Part shown: positions 10,785-23,229 of the stretch, one piece after another
Layout of the letters: each line of letters begins with the position of its first letter
Numbering within the stretch: the first letter of the stretch is position 1
Assembly (NCBI GenBank): GCA_964019135.1
Contig: OZ025258.1
Location: 34,038,202-34,102,201, forward strand
Reading direction: 5' to 3'
Length of the DNA stretch: 64,000 bases
From: Arenicola marina
Taxonomy: Eukaryota > Annelida > Polychaeta > Arenicolidae
Program-made: the position numbers and the translations under genes
The notes under the pieces: model-generated
Told to the model about the DNA's origin: nothing
The model's database searches: none
The model's input: only the letters and a program-made list of their open reading frames with translations

Positions 10785-11414
10785 ATGGTGATAGACGGGA
10801 AGGAGGGCGGAGGAGTCCCGGGCGCTGCAGCTGAGACTGGTGTTACAACTGGTACGGCTGGTTCTGCTGCCGCTGATATGAATGTTACCGATGTTACTGG
10901 TCTTTCCGCCGGTTCTACTGCAGCTGATATGAATGTTACTGATTTTAATGGTCTTATTGCTGGTTCTACTACAGCTGATATGAATGTTATTGATGTTACT
11001 AGTCTTACTGCTGGTTCTACTGCAGCTGATATGAATGTTGCTGATGTTACTGGTCTTACTGCTGGTTCTACTGCAGCTGGTATGAATGTTACTGATGTTA
11101 CTAGTCTTACTGCTGGTTCTACTGCAGCTGATATGAATGTTACTGATGTTACTGGTCTTACTGCTGGTTCTACTGCAGCGGATATGAATGTTACTGATGT
11201 GACCTGTATTACTGGTCTCGGTTCTGTTACTGATGTTGCTGGTGTTACCACTATTGATAGCATGGACACTGTTGCTGGTACTACTACTGCTCCACCACAT
11301 TCTCTACTGCTGCTGCCTCTATTCTTTCTGGTAATACTGCCATTACTGTTAACCATGCTAATTGCCACAAAGGTACATGATGAGTACTGCGACTACTACT
11401 CTAAAACAATGTAA
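10785..11414 (+). CDS. Putative mucin-like repeat protein with C-terminal membrane anchor (intact copy)
   Basis: I do not recognise this as a named family. From the first ATG (gccATGG context) it encodes 209 aa: a short linker, then about seven 17-residue repeats of the type MNVTDVTGLTAGSTAAD, then a Ser/Thr-rich stretch, a 20-residue hydrophobic run (LLLLPLFFLVILPLLLTMLI) and the short tail KVHDEYCDYYSKTM. Each typical repeat holds an N-V-T glycosylation sequon and several Thr/Ser, which suits an extracellular, glycosylated, type I membrane or GPI-anchored protein. There is no signal peptide on this exon. The frame is open upstream only to 10728, so the N-terminus probably comes from an upstream exon (consensus donor at 10608/10609). 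Equivalent ORFs in units 1, 3, 4 and 5 are broken. Coding potential is inferred from frame retention, not homology. Confidence 0.45.
   Translation: MVIDGKEGGGVPGAAAETGVTTGTAGSAAADMNVTDVTGLSAGSTAADMNVTDFNGLIAGSTTADMNVIDVTSLTAGSTAADMNVADVTGLTAGSTAAGMNVTDVTSLTAGSTAADMNVTDVTGLTAGSTAADMNVTDVTCITGLGSVTDVAGVTTIDSMDTVAGTTTAPPHSLLLLPLFFLVILPLLLTMLIATKVHDEYCDYYSKTM
10865..11210 (+). repeat. 51-bp coding minisatellite, unit 2
   Basis: About seven copies of the 17-codon repeat, mostly of the GSTAAD type. Confidence 0.9.
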
Positions 11415-11465
11415 GTTAATATTATTGCCCTATGCCCATGTCCCGCTCTTCTTCTACCGCTACAA

Positions 11466-12170
11466 TAAACTAAATACATAGATTTTTATTTTCCGAAAAG
11501 CGGCATATAACACATTGACCATATCTGTACACAACTGTGCAGACCTACCAACGTCACAACTAACTGGCAGCGATTGCATGATATGTTGGGTTCCACTGTC
11601 TTTAAATCTCTCCCTTGCTCTGCCCCGTGTTTCTGCCCCCACTCTGCTCTCTAGCTCAAAATAGTACTTTATAAGCCGAATTATAACAGTTACCTTGACT
11701 CATCTAGCCATGCCCCTATGTTTTTCTATATCTGTTTTACTATGACACAATCCCAGAACATATGCTCTAATGTTTCGTCGTTCTGGTTACATAAGGCGCA
11801 TCTCGTTGATTTAGACAATTTACACAAAAACAAGTGGGAGTTGGTAACCATATTTCTACACCAAAAGTTATACTGCAAACTCCGCAGTCGTTCGTGCAGG
11901 TCGGAGTTCAAGGGTAACTTATACATTGTTCGCCATTTATACTCATCAGTTTTCTGGTTGACGTGCTCCTCTCACTTCGATCTTCGCAAACGTAACCCTT
12001 TCACGAGTAGCTCGTGGACAACATTACAAATTATCACATGCTTCCTTAAAAACGTGATATGGATTCTCTCTATACCAGGTTGTTTTGTGTGGATTGTAGA
12101 ACAGGCTTTTTCTGGTTTTAGTCGTGTAGCAGAAGGTTCTGCGATCAATGGACGCCGGTGCTAGAAAGTT
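11466..12170 (-). mobile_element. L1/Tx1-like LINE ORF2 3' fragment (unit 2)
   Basis: Same fragment as in unit 1, with the Cys-Cys-His-Cys segment encoded within 11726-11926 (minus). A deletion near 11,694 joins 'ttacctt' to 'gactcatctagcc', removing part of the region between the zinc-knuckle and the terminal segment. Confidence 0.75.
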
Positions 12171-12449
12171 CAGGGTGTCCTGTGCCTAATATATTGATTT
12201 GTATGGATGCAAAAAAGCTAATTTTTCTTTTCATCTTTTCTTAGCAGAAGCGCCGCAATATAATGGGCGGGCCACAGGTCCTAGCCTCAGATAGGGTGGC
12301 AGAGAATGTTTCCCGGAAAACCGCGACAGTTGTGTGGTAACGGGTTAGCCAGGGCCGCCCATGCTAAGGGAAGAAGGGGGGTGGGGGGGAGGGTGGCACG
12401 GATGGATAGGACGATGCCTCGCCTTCTGGTGCGAATAACACATCCGAGC

Positions 12450-13331
12450 AAGATCAGAGACCTCCTATTCCGGCCTTCCGTTATTAGCCAGCTCGTTCGA
12501 ATTGTGTATCAGGGCCCAGGACACGACAGTTGACTAATCTTCCATCCTGACCTTCCGCGTCAGGTTTAATTCCTTGTTAAATGGTCCGTCCCATGTTCCA
12601 TTTGTCTCTCGGAAATGTTATTGCTTTGTGAAACAATAAAGCGAAGGAAGCAGAGGAACAGGGACTATTTTCGAATTTATTTCATGTTTTTATCCCGCTA
12701 CCGCTTGCCTTGCACATCAAATGGAAATCTTCTATCTAAGCGGAGAAATATATTGGCAGGCGACCGGACGTAAAGCCAAATAGCGATTGACTTCAGACCG
12801 ATGGAATCGTTTGTCCGAAACAGAAATATCAATCACAGATTGACAATAGATGGCGCCGATTGTCTATGCTAATGGTTTAATCATTTTATTTAGCCCATAA
12901 TGTTACCTATGCAGAGTTTAAAGAATATCCCTTATGGAATACAAGTTTAATTTAAGAGCATGCCATCTGGTAAATATATACTGCTATTAATAAATAATAA
13001 CTCTGTCTCAGAGAAAAAAATATTCTTCAAGAAACAAAACCTATATTCAAACATCATGGCTTTGATTTTTGTTATATATTTTTCGACTGGGTACGAGTGC
13101 ATCGTATTATTTTAATTGTGGACCAATACCAATTGTGAATTTATTGCCAGACTGATAAAGACATAAAGCAACTGATGACAATGATGAGTCTTACAACACA
13201 GTAGGAATCCCAAATGTGAGCATTGATTCATTATTGTGGTACCAATCGTTGCTACGAGTGCCGTATGAAGCTTGGTTTGCCCTGCAGCGTTGTAAGGCTT
13301 ATAACTTTCATTCATCGCTTCATTGATTTGT
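12450..13331. other. Shared unit spacer (about 880 bp) absent from unit 1
   Basis: Present at 12450-13331, about 18437-19316 and 26705-27602, highly similar among the three. It is AT-rich with a plus-strand AATAAA near 12,636. I find no convincing ORF or RNA. In unit 1 the plus-strand LINE occupies this slot. Confidence 0.6.
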
Positions 13332-14721
13332 TCCCTAAATCTGGTAATTTTTTCACAACTGGCCACAATTACATCAACATAATTCATTTTAATTAGGAAA
13401 AGAACCCAATATAACGAACAGAATAGGGAAAATAGGAGTATATGTATCTACTATCTCGAGCCAGCAATGCTTGACCATTTGAAGGCGCAGCTCGACTGGG
13501 AATGACATAAAATGTGTCGTCACTTCCGGCCCTGGATCTGTCGTAGATCTGTCCTTCATGTATAGATGCCGGCCTTTGCCCTCCTTGGCCTTGGACTCCG
13601 CCCCATTGAGTATCTCACTCTCACGGCATGAATCATTTAGTATGTAGAAGACCCAGACTCCCAGACAGCCATCCAAGCAGCGACATTAATGGCCAGAAGA
13701 TGGCATGCGTCTCTTCGGTTTCGTCTCTTCTCCTTGGAGTTCTGTGTTAGTGTCTCTCCACGGTCTGGGTGTCCGGAAGGGACCAAACTGCGGTAGTCAT
13801 GTGGAGTAGCATTACGGAATGTGGCGAATGCGAGGCAAAAGAGAAGGTCATATATTGTAGTTTTTCCACAAAAACGCTGAGCGTTCTGCCCCCCCCCCCC
13901 TATCACCCCTCTCATGCAAACACCCACACCCCAATCATCCCCCTCACACACACGCATATCTTAGCCACTCCCATCCCCACACCCCAGTCACCCTCAAATA
14001 AACACTAGTCATCCACACCTCACATGCAGAACCAGTCCCCTATCTCAGTCACCCTCTCACACTTACCTCAGTCACTCCGACACCTCAGTCAACCCCAACA
14101 CACCCCAGTCATCCACACCCCAAGTCATCCAAACCTCACGGACACACACAGTCCCCCACCTCAGTCTCCCTACACGCACGCGTACACATCAGAGTCACCC
14201 ACCCCAGGCGCTCCTCCGAGAGGGTGTCTGTCAGGCACTGCGCCGCGCTGACGATAATAATGAGCTATGATTGGTTAATATTACACCTCGCCGTTGCACA
14301 CCCCCCCCCCCCCGGCCGTCAGAGTCCGAAGGCGCTGCTCATTTACTCGCTGGAGTTCGCTCGCCGGACATAAAAACTAAAATACGCAAAACACAACATC
14401 TGAGCATGCCGACCATGATTTCGTCATTACTTGTGCTGTGGGATCACACTGACTTATTTGTGGGCGTCCACACTTGCCCCAGAGGCCATTGCTCTCGATA
14501 CTAGTACCCCCCCCCCCGCCTCCCTCCCGCCCTCCTGTCGTTCCGGCTGCTATGATAAGACACGTGTGTCGACGCATATTGTGTACCCCACGAGACTCAG
14601 CTTCAGCCACATCGTGAAACCTCGTGGTCGCCTTCAGCCCCTCTCCGCTCCCTTGCACCTCTCCTCCCACCCTAGACCTCATACCCCATGCCCTATATCC
14701 TACACCCCTCACCCACACCCC

Positions 14722-14998
14722 TCACCACACACCCCACAAGCAACACCCCACACCCCACACCCCACACCCCACACCCCACATCCCACACCCCACACCCCAC
14801 ACCCCACACCCCACACCCCACACCCCACACCCCAAACCCCACACCCCACACCCCACACCCCACACCCCACACCCCACACCCCACACCCCACACCCCACAC
14901 CCCATATCCTACACTCCACACCCCACACCCCACACTCCACACCCCACACCCCACACCCCACACCTCACACACCACACCCCACACCCCACAACCCACCC
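14722..14998 (+). repeat. (CCCCACA)n heptamer tract, unit 2
   Basis: Same heptamer, about 40 copies, with a few variant copies (ccatatc, ccaaac). Confidence 0.95.
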
Positions 14999-16683
14999 CT
15001 ATCGCTCTCTAACCTTAGAGTCTTGCGTGTATCATCCACCAAGCCATCTGGCCGCAAGTGGCTCCTATGACGTCACTTCCGTCAGCCGACTCAGCTCGCA
15101 ATCCCTCTAAATCTCCACAAAGGGAAAGCCGGGGATTTGGGACGTCGACCCCGTAGAATCCGTCTTTGAAGATGTGAGTATGGTGTATGTGTCTGGGGTA
15201 GGGGAGGCCGGAGGGGAGGGGGGACCGGCCGGGGCGGGGCGGGGGGGGGGGGCACAGTCTGATATGATATAGTCTCCGTTAGATCCTGTCTTCGTTACCA
15301 GGTCGCAGGCTAGTGTCATTGAGCTGTGCCTGTTGTATCTCCACCTCGTGTTCTCTGAAAGGCGGAAATCGGGCAGTTTGTGTTGCTATCTATGCGGCGG
15401 GCTCCAAATACTCCAAATACTTTACCTAACAATAAATAAATACTGGCCCTATGCACTTGAAAATACTTAATAGATATATGCATCTGGTTACAAAGGGTAA
15501 AAAAGGAGAAACAAGTATTAAATGCTTCACATATGATACATTGTTTTAGAATGCTAGATGCAACACAAAATGTTAAATTACATGTCTTTCTATTAAGATG
15601 TTCATTCCGTGATCTTTGACACGTTTCACGTATATCCAAACGTGACAGTGGCCAAGAGGGATCACAGCAGTTTTATTTTGAAGAACAAGTCAGATCACAA
15701 TTAATTGGTATAAGCCTAATCGTCACTTGACTAGAAGCTGGATAAACCCCTCAAAGTAAACGCAAACGAGTTCGAAACTCATTTCTAAGAGAATCCGCTT
15801 TGTGCCACCCGCTCAATACATTAAACATATAACAATAATCCCATTAATAGTTAGGATCTCTTGAATGCTCTCTAGTGTCCACATCGGCGTATCATTTTTA
15901 TGGTCTCTAGATTGTTGTTGCGTTGATAAAACAAGGCCAAGCGGTGCAAACAGCGCGATTCCGCTTCCTTCCTCTTATCGGCCGCTGGCCATAAACTGCC
16001 GCTGGGGGTTGTAAAACAAAAGGGTAACTTGACCCGGGCAGAGTGAATGGACGTAATCGACAAGACCTTCACCGGGAAGAGCCCTGGGCGGCGTGGAGGC
16101 CATCATCTGGCCGGTACACCGGCGGTACCGCCTTCAGCGTGGAACCATGTGGCGTGTTTTGTCGACGTTACCTTTTTTTCGACCTGCATGTACGTGCATG
16201 TCTCGCCGTTACAGCCGTTGCAACGGAAAGACCACGTGCAACGTGTTGGGGATGTCTGGGTATTAATCTCTGTATTACTGGTGACAGTCTTCTACAAGAC
16301 GGCACCAGCAGTTTCACCCCCGTTCTCACCCTCTCTGCCACGCCCCCCTGCCCGCCCACTCCCGCATCCATGAACCCTAAATGTTTCCCCACCCCCACCC
16401 CCACCAACCCACACTGAAACCGTCTACTCCCTACCGTCACCACAAACCACCAGCAGCAACCGCCTCATCGGATAATAATGATATAGAGTTTCCTCAGAAC
16501 ATCCCAGGTGAGTGATCCAAAGTGACACCCCCGTGGCCCTGCGGGGGTACCCTGCCCGGGGTGGGTGTCACCCTGGTCAGGGCGGCTCGGCGTCATGCGT
16601 CCCCAGGGGGCCGGAAACTCACTTAATGCCGCCAGCACGCGGGATGACTGCACGTGAATGACAAGGCGGGCGCAGCTGTTGCC

Positions 16684-17343
16684 ATGGTGATAGACGGGAA
16701 GGAGGGCGGAGGAGTCCCGGGCGCTGCAGCTGAGACTGGTGTTACAACTGGTACTGCTGGTTCTGCTGCAGCTTATATGAATGTTACTGATGATACTGGT
16801 CTTACTGCTGGTTCTGCTGCCGCTGATATGAATGTTACTGATGTTACTGGTCTTACTGCTGGTTCTGCTGCCGCTGATATGAATGTTACTGATGTTACTG
16901 GTCTTACTGCTGGTTCTGCTGCCGCTGATATGAATGTTACGGATGTTATTGGTCTTACTGCTGGTTCTGCTGCCGCTGATATGAATGTTACTGATGTTAC
17001 TGGTCTTACTGCTGGTTCTGCTGCCGCTGATATGAATGTTACTGATGTTACTGGTCTTACTGCTGTTTTCTGCTGCAGCTGATATGATTGTTACTGATGC
17101 TACTGATCTTACTGCGGTTTTCTGCTGTTTCTTGTGTTACTGGTCTTAGTTCTTAGTTACTGATGTTGCTGGTGTTACCACTATTAATAACATTGACACT
17201 GTTACTGCTACTGCTATTACTCTAACACGTGTTCTACCGTTGTTGCCTCTATTGTTGATATTAATACTGTCATTACTATTATTCAGGCTAACTGCCACAA
17301 ACTTACATGTTAAGTACTGTGAGTATTACTCTAAAACAATGTA
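16684..17343 (+). pseudogene. Mucin-like repeat ORF, unit 3 copy, frameshifted
   Basis: It starts at the same ATG (16684) as units 2 and 4 and encodes about six 17-residue repeats. It then hits the same one-base insertion as unit 4 and stops at 17082. A second, similar lesion follows near 17,116, with a further indel before the anchor region (about 17,160-17,300). The copy looks dead as a membrane protein. Confidence 0.5.
16760..17075 (+). repeat. 51-bp coding minisatellite, unit 3
   Basis: About six copies of the 17-codon repeat, mostly of the GSAAAD type, as in unit 4. Confidence 0.9.
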
Positions 17344-17403
17344 CATTAATATTATTGCCTTATGCCCATGTCCCATATTTCTTCTACCGCTACAATAAAC
17401 TAC

Positions 17404-18165
17404 TTAGATACATAGATATATTGTGTTCCACTTTTCTTTAAATCTCTCTCTCGCTCTTTCCGGTGTCTCTGCCCCCACTCTGCTCTCTAGCTCAAAATAG
17501 TATTTTATAAGCCGAATTATAGCAGTTATCTTTGGCGTATCTCCTTTCCACTTACATATATATATATGGTATTTGGCAACAATGACAACAAGATTAATCA
17601 GTTCTGTATGTGGTGAAGCAACCTCGAGCATGGCAGATGTGACATTTATATATTTACTAAGGTTTGATCGGCTTGACTCATCTAGCCATGCGCCTATGTT
17701 TTCCTATATCTGTTTTACTATGACACAATCCCAACACATATGCTCTATTGTTTCGTCGTTCTGGTTACATAAGGCGCATCTCTTTGATTCAGACAATTTA
17801 CACAAAAACAAGTGGGAGTTGGTAACCATATTTCTACACAAAATGTTATACTGCAAACTCCGCAGTCGTTTGTCCAGGGTGGAGCGCAGGGGTAACTTAT
17901 ACATTGTTCGCCATTGATACTCATCAATTTTCTGGTTGACGTGCTCTTCCCACTTCGATCTTTGCAAACGTAACTCCTTCACGAGTAGCTCATAGACAAC
18001 ATTACAAATGATCACATGCTTCCTTAAAAACGTCATATGTATTCTCTCTATACCAGGTTGTTTTTTTGTGGATTGTAGAACAGGCTTTTTCTGGTTTTGG
18101 TCGTCTTTTAGTCGTGTAGCAGAAGGTTCTGCGATCAATCGACGCCGGTGCTATAGAGTTCAGCG
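17404..18165 (-). mobile_element. L1/Tx1-like LINE ORF2 3' fragment (unit 3, best preserved)
   Basis: The 144-aa minus frame at 17704-18138 gives the longest readable piece: a segment with LRLQRSKWEEHVN, then RSLQYNILCRNMVTNSHLF, then RCALCNQNDETIEHMCWDC. This is followed, after a frame break, by the terminal segment at 17404-17631 (ARERFKEKW). No target-site duplication or poly(A) tract is obvious. Confidence 0.8.
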
Positions 18166-20694
18166 TCCCTGTGCCTAATATATTGATCTTTATGAATGCA
18201 AAACTTTTTTGCGAATTTTTCTTTTCACCTTTTCTTAGCAGAAGCGAGGCAATATAATGGGAGGGCCACAGGATCTAGCCTCAGATAGGGTGGCAGAGAA
18301 TGTGTCCCGGAAAACTGCGACAGTCGTGTGGTAACGGGTTAGCCATACAGGCAAAGGGAAACAGCGGGTGGAGGGGAGGGTCGCACTAATGGATAGGACG
18401 ATGCCTCGCCTTCTGGTGCGAATAACACATCCGAACAGGATCAGAGACCTCCTATTCTGGCCTTCCGTTATCAGCCATCTCGTTCGAATTGTGTCTCAGG
18501 GCCCACGACACGACAGTTGACTAATCTTCCGCACTGACCTTCCGCGTCAGGTTTAATTCCTCGTTAAATGGTCCGTCCCATGTTCCATTTGTCTCTCGGA
18601 AATGTTATTGCTTTGGGAAACAATAAAGCGAAGGAAGCGGAGGAACAGGGACTATTTTCGACTTTATTTCATGTTTTTATTTTCGGCTTTTATCCCGCTA
18701 CCGCTTGCTTTGCACATCAAATGGAAATCTTCTATCTAAGCGGAGAAATATATTGGCAGGGGCCCGGACGTAAGGCCAAATAGCGATTGACTTCAGACCG
18801 ATGGAATCCTTTGTCCGAAACAGAAAAATCAATCACAGATTGACAATAGATGGCACCGATTGTCTATGGTGATGGTTTAATAATTTTATCTAGCCCATAA
18901 TGTTACCTGCAAGTTTAAAGAATATCCCTTGTGGAATGCAAGAATTATTTAAGAGCATGCCATCTGGTAAATATATACTGCTATTAATAAATAATAACTG
19001 TGTCTCAGAGATAAACATATTCTTCAAGAAACAAAATCTATATTCAAATGTATGTTATATATTTTTTCACTGGGTACGAGTGCATCGTGTTATTGTAATT
19101 GTGGACCAATACCAATTGTGAATTAATTGCCAGACTGACAAACACATGAAGTAGCTGATGACAATTATGAGCCTTACAACACAGTAGGAATCCCAAATGT
19201 GAGCATTGATTCATTATTGTGGTACCAATCGTTGCTACGAGTGCCGTATGAAGCTTGGTTTGCCCTTCAGCGTTGTAAGGCTTATAACTTTCATTCATCG
19301 CTTCATTGATTTGTTCCCTAAATCTGGTAATTTGTTCACAATTGGCCCACAATTACAACAAAGTAATTCATTTTACCCAGAAAAAAACAAAACAATATAA
19401 CGACCAGAATAGGGAAAATAGGAGTATATGTGTCTACTATCTGGTGCCAGCAATGCTTGACCATTTGAAGGCTCGCCTGGGAATGACATAAAATGTGTCG
19501 TCACTTCCGGCCCTGGATCTGTCGTAGATATGTCCTTCATGTATAGACGACGGCCTTTGCCCTCCTTGGTCTTGGACTCCGCCCCAGGGAGTATCTCACT
19601 CTCACGGCATGAACCATTTAGTAAGTAGAAGACCCAGACTCCCAGACAGCCATCCCAGCAGCGACATTAATGGCCAGAAGATGGCATGCGTCTCTTCGGT
19701 TTCGTCTCTTCTCCTTGGAGTTCTGTGTTAGTGTCTCTCCACGGTCTGGTGTCCGGAAGGGACCAAACTGCGGTAGTCATGTGGAGTAGCATTCCGGAAT
19801 GTGGTGAATGCGAAGCAAAAGAGAAGGTCATATTGTAGTTTTTCCACTCATTGACAAGAGTGCTGAGCGTTCTGCCCCCACCCCTCCCACCCCTCTCCTT
19901 CAAACACCCACACCCCCACACACACGCATATCTCAACCACCCCCACACCCACACCCCAGTCACCCCCAAATACACACTAGTCATTCACACCCCACATGCA
20001 CGACTAGTCCCCCATCTCAGTCACCCTCCCGCACTTACCTCAATCACTCCGACACCTCAGTCAACCCCAACACACCCAAGTCATCCACACCCAAGTCATC
20101 CAAACCTCATAGACACACCCAGTCCCCCACCTCAGTCCCCCCTCCCCCCCTCAGCCCCCCTACCCGCCTACACGCACGCGCACACATCAGAGTCACCCAC
20201 CCAACGCGCTCCTCCGAGAGGGTGTCTGTTCCGTCATGCGCCGCACTGACGCTAATAGTGAGCTATGATTGGTTAATATTACGCCTCGCCGTTGCACCAC
20301 CCGGTCGCCAGAGTCCGAAGGCGCTGCTCATTTCCTTGCTTGCGACGGAGTTCACTCGCCGGACATAAAACCTAAAACACACAAAAACCAGCATCTGAGC
20401 ATGCCGACCATGATTTCGTCATTACTTGTGCTGTGGGATCACACTGACTTATTTGTGGGCGTCCACACTTGCCCCAGAGGCCATTGCTCCCGATACTAGT
20501 ACCCCCCCCCCGCCCCGCCTCCCTCCCGCCCTCCTGTCGTTCCGGCTGCTATGATAAGACACGTGTGTCGACGCAAGTTGTGTACCCCACGAGACCCGGC
20601 TTCGGCCACATCGTGAAGCCCGTGGTCGCCTTCAGCCCCTCTCTGCTCCCTTGCGCCTATCCTCCCACCCTGGACCCGATACCCCACACCACAT

Positions 20695-20845
20695 ATCATA
20701 CACCCACACCCCACACCCCACACCCCACACCCCTCACCCCACACCCCACACCCCACACCCCACACCCCACACTCCACACCCCACACCCCACACCCCACAC
20801 TCCACACCCCACACCCCACACCCCACACCCCACACTCTACCCATA
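20695..20845 (+). repeat. (CCCCACA)n heptamer tract, unit 3
   Basis: Same heptamer, about 21 copies; the shortest of the four tracts. Confidence 0.95.
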
Positions 20846-22245
20846 TCGCTCTCTAACCATAGCGCCTTGCGTGTATCATCCACCAAGGCATCTGGCGGCA
20901 AGTGGCTCCTGTGACGTCACTTCCGTCAGCCGACTCGCAGTTCGCAATCCCTCTAAATCTCTACAAACGGAAAGCCGGGGATTTGGGACGTCGACCCCGT
21001 AGAAACCGTCTTTGAAGGTGTGTGTGCGGTGTATGTGTCCGGGGTAGGGGAGGCTGGAGGGGAGGGGGGACCGGCCGGGCCGGGGGGGTGGGCATAGTCC
21101 GATATGTTATAGTCGCCATTAGATCCTGTCTTCGTCACCAGGTGACAGGCTAGTGTGATTGAGCCGCGCCTGTTGTCCCTTCACCTCGTATTCTCTGAAA
21201 GGCGGAAATCGGGCAGTTTGTGTCGCAATCTATGCGGCGGGCTCCAAATACTCGGCAATAACATAAATATATGTAACTAACAGTAAATAAATATATTTAC
21301 TTAACAATAAACATTAACTGGCCCTTGAAAATACTCAATAAATATATGTATCTGGTTACAAGGGGTAAAGAAGAAGAAACAAGTATTAAATGCTTCACAT
21401 GTGATCAATTGTTTTAGAATGCTAGATGCAATACAAAATGTTAAATAGCATGTTTTTTTATTAAAATGTTCATTCCCGAGGTGAAAATTAATATGTGAAT
21501 TCGCTGTTGTGAACCTCGTAAAATAAATAAAGTTTATATAAAAAAAACTCTACCCTCTCACATTACCCAACCAGTCATTAACTTTGAAGCATCCCCTAAA
21601 CGCCCTGGACCCGGCCTCTCTCACCCCCCCCCCACCCCCCTGCCCATACTGCCCCTCTTCAAGGCTCCATCAGCACATATTCCGGCCGTATCCACAGGAC
21701 GAGAGCGCTATAAAATGGCTGACGATGGCGAGGTGACGAGATGGCGGGGCGCTGGTCTGCCGTGATTTGTGGCCTCCTGTATGACCGCCACACGGACAGC
21801 ACAGGATATCCGGGCTGACGGGTATACTCCACGGTAACATGACCGCCATTGTTTGCCGTAGGAAAGGAGTTGGCCAAGTCCTGTGCTGTCTGGAGCCTAA
21901 CGCCCCCCAACCCCCCAACCTTCCCCAAATCAGCAGGGCCTTAAACGCCAGTGGGCTGCTGGGAATGAGGACACAAGGCCATCAAGAAACTGACAGAGAC
22001 AGACATATGTATAGTCAAGGTCAGCAAGGGTGTTAGATGGGGGAGACACGGAGAGCGAGAAAGAGCCGGTCGGCGGGGGGGGGGGGGGAGGGGTGGAAAG
22101 GCGGGAAATTTCGGGCAGCCGTTTACCGATGAAAGGAGTAAGGAAGAAATAAATTACCGGTAAGTGCCTTATCTTCTGCCAACGTTGCCTTCTAATCAAT
22201 GCTTTATGGTTCTCCCAGTGGTAAAGCACAAAGACATACACCATA

Positions 22246-22618
22246 TACCAAGATGTCAACAAACAACTGACAAGACATATACCAAGATGTAAACAGACAA
22301 CTGACAAGTAATATACCAAGATGTAAACAGACAACTGACAAGACATATACCAAGATGTAAACAGACAACTGACAAGACATATACCAAGATGTAAACAGAC
22401 AACTGACAAGACATATACCAAGATGTAAACAGACAACTGACAAGACATATACCAAGATGTAAACAGACATCTGACAAGACATGTACCGAAATGTAAACAG
22501 ACAAGTGACAAGACATATACCAATATGTACACAGACAACTGACAAGACATTTACCAAGATGCAAGATGTAAGCAGACAACTGACAAAACATATACCAAGA
22601 TGTAAACAGACAAGACAT
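22246..22618 (+). repeat. 34-bp minisatellite, unit 3
   Basis: About eleven copies of the same 34-bp unit, mostly identical. Confidence 0.95.
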
Positions 22619-23229
22619 GGCAATCTGGGGAAACGACGCCTTGTCTGGGGTCAACGGAAAAACCAGAGTATAGAAGAGCTTGATAATCATTTCTGTCTGA
22701 CAGTATTTTTATTTTGAAGAACAAGTCAGATCACATTTAATTGGTATAAGCTTAATTGTGATTTGACTAGAAGCTGGATAAACCCCTCAAAGTAAACGCA
22801 AACGAGTTCGAAACTCATTTCTAAGAGAATCCGCTTTGTGCCACCAGCTCAATACATTAAACATATAACAATAACCCCATTAATAGTTAGGATCTCTTGA
22901 ATGCTCGCCAGTGTCCACATCGGCGTATCATTCCCCACCCCCACCCCCACCAAGCCACACTGAAACCGTCTACTCCCTACCGTTACCACAAACCACCAGC
23001 AGCAACCGCCTCGTCGGATAATAATGATATAGAGCTTCCTCAGAACATCCCAGGTGAGTGATCCAAAGTGACACCCCCGTGACCCTGCCGGGGGACCCTT
23101 CCCGGGGTGGGTGTCACCCTGGTCAGGGCGGCTCGGCGTCATGCGTCCCCAGGGGGCCGGAAACTCACTTAATGCCACCAACACGCGGGGAGACTGCACG
23201 TTAATGACAAGGCGGGCGCAGCTGTTGCC

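Larger units (their letters stand above)
9983..15830 (+). repeat. Macrosatellite unit 2 (5.8 kb, internally deleted)
   Basis: Second copy. It lacks the plus-strand LINE of unit 1 and instead has the about 880-bp segment (12450-13331) shared with units 3 and 4. Near 15,660 it jumps from the 'ggccaagaggg' motif straight to the junction segment, deleting about 1.15 kb that in unit 1 holds the TATA block and 34-bp minisatellite. It carries the only uninterrupted repeat-plus-membrane-anchor ORF of the array. Confidence 0.85.
15831..22866 (+). repeat. Macrosatellite unit 3 (7.0 kb)
   Basis: Third copy with the full set of modules: 5' block, 51-bp coding repeats, minus-strand LINE fragment, about 880-bp spacer, (CCCCACA)n (shortest tract here), CRE, TATA block and the longest 34-bp minisatellite. 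It shares with unit 4 the same one-base insertion at the end of the coding repeats, so these two copies look like the closest relatives. Confidence 0.85.
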